DNA of 28,858 nucleotides from an uncultured Alistipes sp. (GTDB lineage Bacteria; Bacteroidota; Bacteroidia; Bacteroidales; Rikenellaceae). A program made the position numbers and the translations under genes. The stretch spans positions 1 to 28,858 of the forward strand of contig UQUQ01000026.1 in the NCBI GenBank assembly GCA_900544265.1, in the 5' to 3' direction. Under the pieces are notes generated by a model, which saw only the letters and a list, made by a program, of their open reading frames with translations, ran no database searches and had not been told where the DNA came from. This document shows, piece after piece, positions 1-6,956 of this stretch (within the stretch, counting starts at the first letter, position 1; each line of letters begins with the position of its first letter).

Positions 1-176
1 GCCGCTGGCCTTGTCAGTTATTAGTGGGCGGCGGGAATTCGGGAGGATGGTCTATGAACTGTTCCGTGAATAAGAGACCGAAAATCCTTTCAATCCTCGA
101 TTATTCAATAGTGCGGTGATTAACTGTATATTGAAAATTCGGACCGCTTGCGCCCCTATCTGCGCCCCCGTAAATG
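1..176. other. Left-edge stretch without a recognised gene
   Basis: This stretch is clearly more AT-rich than the rest of the window. It lies on the 3' side of the tRNA-Cys gene, a common place for integrative elements to insert. It holds a short direct repeat, TGCGCCCC at 149-156 and TGCGCCCCC at 161-169, with a 12-bp period. A 23-codon open frame ends in TAA at 71-73 and could be the tail of a gene that starts outside the window, but it is too short to judge. No copy of the tRNA 3' end is visible here, so an attachment site is only a guess. Confidence 0.3.
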
Positions 177-225
177 AAAGAAGGCCTCTTAATCGCTAAT
201 AATTAGCTGATTAGAAGCCTTCTTT
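177..225 (-). terminator. Hairpin terminator downstream of tRNA-Cys
   Basis: Positions 177-194 and 209-225 form an imperfect inverted repeat with an AT-rich loop. On the minus strand the hairpin starts one base after the end of the tRNA. Its 3' arm ends in a pyrimidine-rich CTTCTTT followed by CATTT. It most likely ends or processes the tRNA-Cys transcript. The plus strand has no clear U-run, so it probably works in one direction. Confidence 0.6.
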
Positions 226-226
226 G

Positions 227-297
227 AGGTCTGAAGCGGACTCGAACCGCTGTATAAGGTTTTGCAGACCTTTGCCTAGCCACTCGGCCATCAGACC
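227..297 (-). tRNA. tRNA-Cys (GCA)
   Basis: The 71-nt minus-strand sequence folds as a full cloverleaf. The 7-bp acceptor stem pairs GGTCTGA (from 297) with TCAGACC (to 228). The anticodon loop is CTGCAAA with anticodon GCA at 265-263, and the T-loop is TTCGAAT. The discriminator base is U, the expected identity element for cysteine. The 3' CCA is not encoded and must be added after transcription. The D-arm has the usual AGTGGCTAGGC form. Confidence 0.97.
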
Positions 298-406
298 AAT
301 ACCTGTCTCCCGACTGCCCGTTTCGCACAAACTAACCCAACCTTCTTCACGCTTCCGGCCGCTCCCTGCGGAGGTACGGCTCGGACCGTCGAGCTCATCG
401 GGAGTG

Positions 407-438
407 CAAATATACGAACATTTCCCAAAAAACCAAAA
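407..438 (-). promoter_or_regulatory. Bacteroidota-type promoter for tRNA-Cys
   Basis: On the minus strand a perfect -7 box TATATTTG (407-414) follows a TTTTGG -33 element (about 433-438) with a 19-bp spacer. This matches the Bacteroidota sigma-ABfr consensus. It points at the tRNA-Cys gene about 110 bp downstream, and no other minus-strand gene lies between. A precursor with a long 5' leader is implied. Confidence 0.6.
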
Positions 439-502
439 CTTCCGGCCAACTTTCAGCTTTTTATCGCCGTTTTTTGTCCCGCGGCCCCTGCATCGCACCA
501 AG

Positions 503-525
503 TTGCGCAAATTTCACTACCTTTA
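503..525 (+). promoter_or_regulatory. Possible dprA promoter
   Basis: TACCTTTA at 518-525 resembles the -7 box TAnnTTTG and ends 25 bp before the dprA ATG. The only nearby TTG (503-505) leaves a 12-bp spacer, too short for the usual 17-21 bp, so the -33 element is doubtful. The same TACCTTT core appears upstream of rdgB, folE and the lipoprotein gene ending at 15180. Confidence 0.4.
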
Positions 526-549
526 TAGGATCGAAACGACATTTAGGCC

Positions 550-1653
550 ATGACCATCGAGGATATTGCCCTGCAGCTGACACCGGGTATCGGCGTGAAG
601 GGCGCCGCACACCTGATCGACACGTTCGGCGATGCGCGGCACCTCTTCGCGGCCTCCGAAGAGGAGCTCACGGCACGGGCCGGGCTGCGGCCCGATGCGG
701 CCCGGCAGATCATCCGCCGGCGGGCCTTTGCCGACGCCGAACGCGAGATGGCCTACTGTCGCCGCCACGGCATCACGCCGCTGGCCGCCACCGACGAGGC
801 CTACCCGCCGCTGCTGCGCGAAATTCCCGACCGCCCGCACGTGCTCTACGTCATGGGCGAGGCCGGGGCCCTCTCAGCCCGCTGTCTCTCGATCGTCGGC
901 ACACGCGACGCAACCCCCTACGGACAGACGATGTGCAACCGCCTTGTGGAGGGGCTCGCCGAACGGGTACCCGGGCTCTGCATCGTCAGCGGTCTGGCCT
1001 TCGGCATCGACACGGCGGCCCACCGTGCGGCGCTCGCGGCCGGCGTGCCGACCGTCGCCGTGCTGGCCAATGCCCTGCCGGGCGTCACCCCCGCACAGCA
1101 TGCGGGCGTCGCCCGCGACATCCTCGCACACGGAGGCGCCCTCGTCACGGAGCTGCACTCGCAGTCGAAGCAGAACGGCAATTTCTACCTCGCGCGCAAC
1201 CGCATCATCGCCGGATTGAGCGCCGGGTGCATCGTCGTCGAGTCGCCCGGCAACGGCGGTTCGCTCGTCACGGCGCATCAGGCCGACGGTTACAACCGCA
1301 CGGTCATGGCCGTGCCGGGGCGTGCGACGGACCGCACGTCGGACGGGACGAATCACCTGATCCGCAACCGGCTGGCGCAGCTCGTCCTCTCGGCCGGGGA
1401 TGTCATCGATGCCCTGATGTGGGACCTCGGCACCGATCCGGCCACACTGCGGGCCGAAGTCCCTACCCCGGAGCTGACGAAGGACGAGGCGGGGCTGCTC
1501 GCCTGCTTCCGCACCTCCGACCCGCTGTCGGTCGAGGAGCTGGCCGCGCTCACGGGCCTCGGCGCCGGGGAGCTGGCAACGCTGCTCATCGGGCTGGAGC
1601 TCTCGGGCGCCGTGCGGCAGCTGCCCGGAAACCGATACATGAAGACACTATGA
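550..1653 (+). CDS. dprA: DNA-processing protein DprA
   Basis: DprA (Smf) binds single-stranded DNA entering the cell and loads RecA during natural transformation; it is conserved even in bacteria not known to be competent. The 367-residue protein shows the Rossmann-like DprA core: SIVGTR at residues 114-119, GLAFGIDTAAH at 148-158 and NRIIAGLS at 217-224. An N-terminal helix-hairpin-helix-like region (about 1-60, with the TPGIG turn) and a C-terminal winged-helix-like segment (about 305-365) flank it, as is usual for full-length DprA. The ATG at 550 is the first good start after the putative promoter. The gene overlaps tatD by 4 bp (ATGA), so the two are probably translationally coupled. Identification is firm; a role in competence is inferred from the family. 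Confidence 0.96.
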   Translation: MTIEDIALQLTPGIGVKGAAHLIDTFGDARHLFAASEEELTARAGLRPDAARQIIRRRAFADAEREMAYCRRHGITPLAATDEAYPPLLREIPDRPHVLYVMGEAGALSARCLSIVGTRDATPYGQTMCNRLVEGLAERVPGLCIVSGLAFGIDTAAHRAALAAGVPTVAVLANALPGVTPAQHAGVARDILAHGGALVTELHSQSKQNGNFYLARNRIIAGLSAGCIVVESPGNGGSLVTAHQADGYNRTVMAVPGRATDRTSDGTNHLIRNRLAQLVLSAGDVIDALMWDLGTDPATLRAEVPTPELTKDEAGLLACFRTSDPLSVEELAALTGLGAGELATLLIGLELSGAVRQLPGNRYMKTL

Positions 1654-2579
1654 ATCTGATCGATACCCATTCGCACCTCTACGAACCGGAGTTCGACGCC
1701 GACCGCGAGGAGGCCCTCGCCCGGGCGTTCGACGCCGGGGTCGGGCTGTTGCTGCTCCCGGCCATCGACGCGGCGAGCGATGAGCGGCTCTTCGCGCTGT
1801 GCCGCCGCCATCCCGACCGCTGCCTCCCGATGATGGGGCTCCACCCCACGTCGGTCAACGACAACCCGCGCTGGCGCGAGGAGCTCGACCGCGTGGCCCG
1901 CTACCTCGACAACCCGCCCGAGGGGGTGCCGCCCTTCTGCGCCGTGGGCGAGATCGGACTGGACTACTACTGGGACGACCGCTTCGCCGCCGAGCAGATC
2001 GAGGCCTTCACGGCGCAGTGCCGCCTGGCCGCGGCGCGCGACCTGCCGGTTGCGATCCACACCCGCGCGGCGTGGAACGACATGCGCCGGATCGTCGGCG
2101 AGGAGGCCGAGGCCGCCCGGGCGCGCGGCGAGCGGCTGCGGGGTGTGTTCCACGCCTTCTCGGAGGATGCCGACACCTACCGCGCGCTGCGCGGAGCCGG
2201 GGACTTTCTCTTCGGCATCGGCGGCGTGGTGACCTTCAAGAAGAGCCAGGTCGCCGAGACGGTCCGCGAGATGGCGCTCGACGAGATCGTACTGGAGACC
2301 GACTGCCCCTACCTGACGCCCGTGCCGCACCGGGGCGAGCGCAACGAATCGGCCTACGTGCGCCTGGTCTGCGAGAAGATCGCCCAGATCAAGGACCTCG
2401 ACCCCGAAGAGGTCGCCGCCGCCACGACGGCCAACGCCGCGCGGATGTTCGGGCTCTCGGCCGGAAGCACCTCCGCCCCCGCCGCCGGTACGGCGCGGGC
2501 GAGCGAGCACGACGACATCCCCGCCTCCGGCACGCGGCGCGCAACGGATCACGAACCGACCGATACGCCACAACCATGA
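1650..2579 (+). CDS. tatD: TatD family metal-dependent deoxyribonuclease
   Basis: TatD proteins are metal-dependent hydrolases of the amidohydrolase (TIM barrel) fold with 3'-5' exonuclease activity in well-studied members. All metal-site motifs are visible: DTHSH (His7, His9), GLHP (63-66), GEIGLDYY with Glu101, IHTR with His137, FHAFS with His168 and LETDCPYLTP with Asp218. The barrel ends near residue 270, the normal TatD length. The remaining 39 residues or so form a low-complexity tail rich in Ala, Ser, Thr and charged residues, and are not expected in this family. The start ATG overlaps the dprA stop and the gene's stop overlaps the next ATG, so the gene sits inside a tightly coupled operon. 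The in vivo substrate cannot be told from sequence. Confidence 0.94.
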   Translation: MNLIDTHSHLYEPEFDADREEALARAFDAGVGLLLLPAIDAASDERLFALCRRHPDRCLPMMGLHPTSVNDNPRWREELDRVARYLDNPPEGVPPFCAVGEIGLDYYWDDRFAAEQIEAFTAQCRLAAARDLPVAIHTRAAWNDMRRIVGEEAEAARARGERLRGVFHAFSEDADTYRALRGAGDFLFGIGGVVTFKKSQVAETVREMALDEIVLETDCPYLTPVPHRGERNESAYVRLVCEKIAQIKDLDPEEVAAATTANAARMFGLSAGSTSAPAAGTARASEHDDIPASGTRRATDHEPTDTPQP

Positions 2580-2881
2580 AACGGGTACGCATCACCGTCG
2601 TGCGCAAGGTCTGCCACCGGGACCTCATCGCACGCTACGAAAATCCGATCGAGCACGCCTGCGACCTCAGCGAGGGGCAGGTCTTCGTCTCGGAGGGGTG
2701 GCAGAAGCCCGAGGGGCTGTGCGAAAGCGCCTGGCAGACCCTCTCGCCCTTCGTCATGGCGCTGGCACACGGCGCGACGGGCCTCTACGACGGCTGGATG
2801 AAGAATCCCGCCTCGGCGATGCTCTCCTGCAACGACGGATTCCGCCCGGTGAGCTTTCTCGTCGAGGCGCTCGACGACTGA
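2576..2881 (+). CDS. TIGR04076 family small protein
   Basis: A 101-residue protein matching my knowledge of the TIGR04076 family: an N-terminal strand KRVRITVV, the motif ENPIEHACDLSEGQ, a central EGLCESAW, and a C-terminal CNDGFRPVSF followed by an acidic end. The family is widespread in anaerobes, has conserved cysteines, and has no established function known to me. The ATG at 2576 overlaps the tatD stop by 4 bp (ATGA), which supports this start and suggests coupled translation. Cys25, Cys50 (in GLCES) and Cys86 (in SCNDG) are candidates for metal or redox roles; that is inference only. Confidence 0.8.
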   Translation: MKRVRITVVRKVCHRDLIARYENPIEHACDLSEGQVFVSEGWQKPEGLCESAWQTLSPFVMALAHGATGLYDGWMKNPASAMLSCNDGFRPVSFLVEALDD

Positions 2882-2914
2882 CAACCGAACGACAAACACA
2901 GCAAACGAAACGAT

Positions 2915-3943
2915 ATGCGATCCTCCATTCTGATCATCTACACGGGCGGCACCATCGGCATGAAGACCGACGCCGAGACCGGAGCCCTCGTCCCCTTCGA
3001 CTTCAGCGGCATCTACGAGGAGTTTCCCTCGCTCAAGCGGCTGAACGTCGACATCGAGGTCTACACGATGGACCCCGTGATCGACTCCTCGAACGTCTCG
3101 CCCGCGAACTGGCTCGCGCTGGCCCGCCTGATCCGCGACAACTACGCGCGCTACGACGGCTTCGTCGTGCTGCACGGCACCGACACGATGTCCTACACCG
3201 CCTCGGCGATCAGCTTCCTGCTCGAGAACCTCTCCAAGCCGGTGGTCTTCACCGGGAGCCAGATCCCGATCGGCGTGCTGCGCACGGACGGACGCGAAAA
3301 CCTCATCACGGCGATCGAGATTGCCGGAGCCCGCATCGACGGGCGGCCCGAGGTGCCCGAGGTGTCGCTCTACTTCCAGAACCGGCTGTTCCGCGCCAAC
3401 CGCACGACGAAGGGGAGCGCCGAAGCGCTCAACGCCTTCCGCTCGTACAACTACCCGCCGCTGGCCGAGGTGGGCGTCAACATCGCCTACAACCTGCCGG
3501 CCGTGCTGCAGCCCGCCGACACGTCGCCCGAGCTGCGCATCGCCACCTGCCTGGCCGACGGCATCGCCATCGTCAAGCTCTTCCCCGGGCTGGGCGAAGA
3601 GATCCTGCGGGCCATGCTCTCGGCCCCCGGACTGCGGGCCGTGGTGCTCGAGACCTACGGCGCGGGCAACGCCCCGACGAGCGAGTGGTTCCTGCGCGTG
3701 CTGCGCGAGGCCATCGACCGCGGCGTCATCCTCCTCAACGTCACGCAGTGCCGCGGCGGAGGGGTCTCGATGGAGATCTACGAAACGGGGCTGCGGCTGC
3801 AGAAGATCGGCGTGCTGAGCGGCTACGACATGACCACCGAGGCGGCCGTCACCAAGCTCATGTACGTGCTCGGGCTCGGGCTCGACGAGACCCGCACGCG
3901 GGAGCTGCTGCGCAGGCCGTTGCGTGGAGAATTTACGCTCTGA
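2915..3943 (+). CDS. ansA: Type I L-asparaginase
   Basis: Hydrolyses L-asparagine to aspartate and ammonia. The 342-residue protein has both threonine centres of the asparaginase family: TGGTIGM near the N-terminus (residues 10-16) and HGTDTM at 88-93, with Thr89-Asp90 as the second catalytic pair. The downstream Lys166 in RTTKGS fits the charge-relay lysine. The motif TGSQIPIGVLRTDGREN is typical of the cytoplasmic type I enzyme, and no signal peptide is present, so it should be cytoplasmic. The gene lies 33 bp after the TIGR04076 gene and is probably the last gene of the dprA operon. No strong terminator follows; a new promoter starts just after the stop codon. Confidence 0.95.
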   Translation: MRSSILIIYTGGTIGMKTDAETGALVPFDFSGIYEEFPSLKRLNVDIEVYTMDPVIDSSNVSPANWLALARLIRDNYARYDGFVVLHGTDTMSYTASAISFLLENLSKPVVFTGSQIPIGVLRTDGRENLITAIEIAGARIDGRPEVPEVSLYFQNRLFRANRTTKGSAEALNAFRSYNYPPLAEVGVNIAYNLPAVLQPADTSPELRIATCLADGIAIVKLFPGLGEEILRAMLSAPGLRAVVLETYGAGNAPTSEWFLRVLREAIDRGVILLNVTQCRGGGVSMEIYETGLRLQKIGVLSGYDMTTEAAVTKLMYVLGLGLDETRTRELLRRPLRGEFTL

Positions 3944-3947
3944 TGCG

Positions 3948-3978
3948 TTGCACGGTTGGATTTTTTTTTCTATATTTC
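3948..3978 (+). promoter_or_regulatory. Promoter of the exbB operon
   Basis: TTG at 3948-3950, a 20-bp spacer and TATATTTC at 3971-3978 match the Bacteroidota promoter pattern. The spacer contains a T9 run. The box overlaps the end of the ansA region, so transcription would start near 3985, about 280 nt before the exbB ATG. Confidence 0.6.
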
Positions 3979-4265
3979 GCACTGCAAATGTGCCCCTACG
4001 GACTGTCCCCGGACGGCTACCGGAGTGCAAGGTTGAGTTGAAAACATTGAAGATCAGAAAAATACATGAATCCGAGGCTCTCTTTTCCGGATTCGCACAC
4101 ACGTGTCGGAACCTCATGCGGGAACCGGCCGGAGCGCGGGAAAGGCGCCGCAAACGGTAGAAAAGACGAGAAAAAAAGATTTTTTTTCAAAAAAAGTTGA
4201 GGACAAAACCAAAAACACAAACTAATAAAAAACAACTGTCAAAATCTAATTTATCTAACACAACT
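3979..4265 (+). other. Long 5' leader of the exbB operon
   Basis: About 280 bp without a convincing gene. It contains a potential hairpin near 4090-4116 (TTCCG paired with CGGAA around an ACACGTGT palindrome). Further on, an A/T-rich block (about 4168-4265) has an A7/T8 weak hairpin and an A-rich stretch leading to the ATG. The A-rich sequence before the start may favour ribosome access, as in many Bacteroidota. A 78-codon frame across this region overlaps ansA and looks like a chance ORF. A second promoter closer to exbB was not found. Confidence 0.4.
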
Positions 4266-5012
4266 ATGAAAAAAACTCTTTTCATGTCGGTTGCTCTGTT
4301 GGGCGCCGTAGGTGCATTCGCACAGGAGGCTGCTGCCGTAGCTGAGACCGCTGTCGTTGCAGAAACCGAAATCGCAGGTGAAAGCATGCACCACATCCTG
4401 ATGCAGAAGTTCCTCGAGGGCGGCTGGGCCTGGATGCTCCCGATCCTGCTCTGCTTGGTGATCGGTCTGGCCGTAGCCATCGAGCGCATTCTCTACCTGG
4501 CGCTCTCGACGATCAACTCGAAGAAGCTCGTCAACAAGGTCGAGGAGGCTCTGAAGCAGGGCGGCATCGAGGCTGCCAAGGAGGTTTGCCGCAACACGCG
4601 CGGCCCGATCGCTTCGATCTACTACCAGGGTTTTGACCGCTACGACCAGGGTCTGGACGCCGTCGAGAAGGCCGTCGTATCCTACGGCTCGGTTCAGACC
4701 GGCCAGATGGAGTCGGGTCTGCCGTGGATCGGCCTGTTCATCGCCCTCAGCCCGATGCTCGGATTCATGGGTACCGTAGTTGGTATGATCGATGCATTCG
4801 ACGCCATCCAGGCTGCCGGCGACATCAGCCCGACGCTCGTTGCAGGTGGTATCAAGGTGGCCCTTCTGACGACCCTCCTGGGCCTTATCGCTGCGGTTAT
4901 TCTTCAGCTGTTCTACAACTATATCGTTTCGAAGATCGACTCGCTGGTCAACGATATGGAGGATACGTCCATCACGCTGATGGATATCCTGACGGCTTAC
5001 AACAAGAAATAA
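4266..5012 (+). CDS. exbB: MotA/TolQ/ExbB proton channel protein
   Basis: ExbB-type subunit of the inner-membrane motor that uses the proton motive force to energise TonB-dependent outer-membrane transport. The 248-residue protein begins with a hydrophobic, signal-like segment ending AFAQ (about residues 1-20), then a short polar stretch. Three membrane spans typical of the family follow: about 53-77 (WAWMLPILL...), 150-170 (GLFIALSPMLGFMGTVVGM) and 190-212 (ALLTTLLGLIAAVILQLF). The segment LGFMGTVVGMI with downstream GGIKVALLTTLLGL is the MotA/TolQ/ExbB signature. The start gives a typical signal-like N-terminus. Codon choice is less GC-biased than in the neighbours, consistent with high expression. 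It leads a four-gene operon with two exbD genes. Confidence 0.94.
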   Translation: MKKTLFMSVALLGAVGAFAQEAAAVAETAVVAETEIAGESMHHILMQKFLEGGWAWMLPILLCLVIGLAVAIERILYLALSTINSKKLVNKVEEALKQGGIEAAKEVCRNTRGPIASIYYQGFDRYDQGLDAVEKAVVSYGSVQTGQMESGLPWIGLFIALSPMLGFMGTVVGMIDAFDAIQAAGDISPTLVAGGIKVALLTTLLGLIAAVILQLFYNYIVSKIDSLVNDMEDTSITLMDILTAYNKK

Positions 5013-5039
5013 TCCAACGCAGAAAAGTCACAAGCAAAC

Positions 5040-5495
5040 ATGAAAAAGATATTGAACATATTGCTGAGCGTTCTGCTGGTTATCACCGTGCTCCTGCTGC
5101 TCTATGCGGTTGTCGCCGGTATTAACAGCACCGCCGCGAATCCGACCGACGACCCCGCACTCATGGCTGCGATCAGCGCAAATCTGATCTGGGGATACAT
5201 CCTCTTTGCGCTCGCCATCGTTGCTGCTCTCGGGTGTGCCGTCTACGGTATGGCCAAGAACCCGGCAGGCATCAAGGGAACCCTCCTTTCGCTCCTGCTG
5301 ATCGTTGTCATCGTCGGTGTAGCTTACTTCATCGCCGCCGGCCACACGGTACAGATCCCCGACCTGGCCAACAACGACTTCTTCGGACATAGCGAAACCG
5401 TGCTGACCGAGGCCAGCATCATCGTAACCTATGTAGCCATGGCTGCAGCCTTCCTGACAGCCATCGGTACCGAAATTTGGAGAGCTTTCAAGTAG
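5040..5495 (+). CDS. Small membrane protein in exb operon, unknown function
   Basis: A 151-residue protein with four predicted membrane spans (about residues 4-28, 47-68, 80-101 and 125-147) and no motif I can name. It sits 27 bp after exbB and 14 bp before exbD, all on one strand, so it is almost certainly co-transcribed. It may be an accessory subunit of the ExbB/ExbD motor; this is inference from position only. The last loop (about 102-124, VQIPDLANNDFFGHSETVL) is the only long hydrophilic part and is probably periplasmic or cytoplasmic depending on orientation. No family name is offered. Confidence 0.85.
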   Translation: MKKILNILLSVLLVITVLLLLYAVVAGINSTAANPTDDPALMAAISANLIWGYILFALAIVAALGCAVYGMAKNPAGIKGTLLSLLLIVVIVGVAYFIAAGHTVQIPDLANNDFFGHSETVLTEASIIVTYVAMAAAFLTAIGTEIWRAFK

Positions 5496-5509
5496 AAACA
5501 CAGACGGAA

Positions 5510-6115
5510 ATGGCAATCGACAAAAGAAAAACTCCGGATATCAATGCGGGTTCACAAGCCGACATTGCCTTCCTGCTGCTGATCTTCTTCCTGGTGGCCA
5601 CCACCATGAACACCGACACAGGACTTGCGCGCATGCTTCCTCCTCTGCCCCCCGAGGACCAGAAACAGGAGGACATCAAGGTCAAGGAGCGCAACCTCTT
5701 CCTGGTACTCGTGTCCGGTAGCGGCAACATCATGGCTGGAACCTCGAATCAGCAGGAGGTGATTGGTCTCCGCCAGCTCAAGGACAAGGCCAAGGAGTTC
5801 ATCCTCAACCCGATGGACGACGAAAACCTGCCTGAGAAGGTAAACAAGGAGATCCAGCTCGCAGATGGCGGTACGTGGGTATACCCCGAGAGCCAGGGCG
5901 TAATATCCCTCCAGACGACCCGTGATACGAACTACCAGTCGTACATCATGGTTCAGAACGAACTCACCCGCGCCTTCAACGAAGTGCGTGACGAAGTAGC
6001 CATCCGCAAGTTCGGTGCGAAGTTCATGGAACTCTCCGCCGACGAGCGCGATGCAGTATCCAAGGCCGTGCCGATGAAGATTTCGGAGGCCGAACCGCGT
6101 AACATTAAGAAGTAG
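5510..6115 (+). CDS. exbD: ExbD/TolR family transport protein (first copy)
   Basis: ExbD subunit: one N-terminal membrane span plus a periplasmic domain, working with ExbB to couple proton flow to TonB. The start at 5510 (MAIDKRKTP) is preferred over an ATG 33 bp upstream that overlaps the preceding gene, since it gives the normal short basic N-terminus. The span at about residues 18-37 begins with Asp18 in QADIAFLLLIFFLV, the conserved proton-carrying aspartate of the family. The 201-residue length exceeds the roughly 140 residues of E. coli ExbD: the periplasmic part carries an insert (about 85-130) before the NELTRAFNEVRDEVA helix. A 5-bp gap separates it from the second exbD. Confidence 0.92.
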   Translation: MAIDKRKTPDINAGSQADIAFLLLIFFLVATTMNTDTGLARMLPPLPPEDQKQEDIKVKERNLFLVLVSGSGNIMAGTSNQQEVIGLRQLKDKAKEFILNPMDDENLPEKVNKEIQLADGGTWVYPESQGVISLQTTRDTNYQSYIMVQNELTRAFNEVRDEVAIRKFGAKFMELSADERDAVSKAVPMKISEAEPRNIKK

Positions 6116-6120
6116 CAGTC

Positions 6121-6591
6121 ATGGCAGTAATGAAAAAGAAGGGCGACAAGAGTCTGCCCGCTATCTCGACGGCATCGCTTCCTGACGTGATCTTCATGAT
6201 CCTCTTCTTCTTCATGGTCTCGACGACCATGCGCGATCAGGAGCTGCTCGTAAGATACAAACTCCCCGAGGCTACCGAGGTACAGAAGCTCGAGAAGAAA
6301 TCGCTCGTCAGCTACATCCACATCGGACAGCCTTCGCTGGCCATGCAGGCAAAGTTCGGCACCGCGCCTCGCATCCAGCTGAACGATTCCTACAAAACCG
6401 CAAGGGACATCGGTGACTTCGTCGCCGCCGAGCGCGACAAGCTCAACGAGTCCGACCGTGCCGCGATGACGATCTGTCTCAAGGCCGATCAGAGCACGAA
6501 GATGGGTATCATCACCGACGTCAAGCAGGAGCTGCGTCGTGCAAACGCCCTGAAGATCTCCTATGCGGCTTCCAAGTCGCTGGGATACTGA
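6121..6591 (+). CDS. exbD: ExbD/TolR family transport protein (second copy)
   Basis: A second ExbD of 156 residues. A basic N-terminus (KKKGDK) precedes one membrane span at about 22-41 (PDVIFMILFFFMVSTT) that starts with the conserved Asp22. The periplasmic domain ends in IITDVKQELRRANALKISYAAS, the usual ExbD C-terminal helix-strand. Paired, different ExbDs after one ExbB are common in Bacteroidota and suggest a hetero-oligomeric motor; this is known from gene order, not proven here. ATG at 6121 or 6130 could both serve. The operon ends 20 bp later at a strong terminator. No tonB gene is present nearby. Confidence 0.92.
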   Translation: MAVMKKKGDKSLPAISTASLPDVIFMILFFFMVSTTMRDQELLVRYKLPEATEVQKLEKKSLVSYIHIGQPSLAMQAKFGTAPRIQLNDSYKTARDIGDFVAAERDKLNESDRAAMTICLKADQSTKMGIITDVKQELRRANALKISYAASKSLGY

Positions 6592-6610
6592 TCCCGAAGC
6601 GATTGTTGAA

Positions 6611-6645
6611 AAACAGGTTCTCCCGAACGGAGGACCTGTTTTTTT
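6611..6645. terminator. Bidirectional intrinsic terminator after exbD
   Basis: A 12-bp stem (6612-6623 with 6629-6640, one G-U pair) with a 5-base loop is followed by T7 on the plus strand. The minus strand reads a T-run on the other side. It closes the exb operon and can also stop transcripts coming from rnhB. Confidence 0.9.
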
Positions 6646-6720
6646 GTTGCCTGCAGAACGGGAGCAGTGGATGCCGGTGTGTGCAAGGCGGGGACGAGTG
6701 TGTGCAGGGAGGTGCGCGCC

Positions 6721-6880
6721 GGGGAGCCGTGCCGGGGAGCCGTGCCGGGGAATTGTGCCGGGGAGCTGTGCAGGGGAGCCGTGCAGGGGAACTGTGCAGG
6801 GGAGCCGTGCAGGGGAGCCGTGCAGGGGAGCTGTTGCAGGGAGACTGTTGCAGGGAGACTGTTGCAGGGAGACTGTTGCA
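6721..6880. repeat. 13/14-bp minisatellite, 12 tandem units
   Basis: Eight units of 13 bp (consensus GGGGAGCCGTGCA, with variants at the sixth to eighth and last bases) run from 6721 to 6824. One 14-bp unit follows (6825-6838), then three identical 14-bp units GGGAGACTGTTGCA (6839-6880). The change in length comes from an extra T. The array fills the gap between the exb terminator and the rnhB stop, so it would lie in the 3' part of the rnhB message. The unit is not a multiple of three and no real gene crosses it. Confidence 0.93.
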
Positions 6881-6956
6881 GGAAAGGGGAACGCACAGAG
6901 GCGCTGTGGAACGGGCCAAAACGGCACGCCAACACCGCCGCCAGCACAGAGAGCGG

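Noticed and set aside
2..73. 23-codon open frame ending in TAA at the left edge
   Set aside because: Too short to separate from chance, with no motif; mentioned only as a possible gene tail.
474..1649. Long plus-strand frame upstream of and in frame with tatD
   Set aside because: It overlaps dprA completely, is Arg/Pro-rich like other shadow frames here, and the TatD motifs start only at the ATG at 1650.
3924..4160. 78-codon frame across the ansA end and exbB leader
   Set aside because: Overlaps ansA, crosses the exb promoter and lacks any domain or conserved feature I can see.
6721..6880. CRISPR array
   Set aside because: Units are 13-14 bp with no spacers between them, and no cas genes are nearby; it is a minisatellite.
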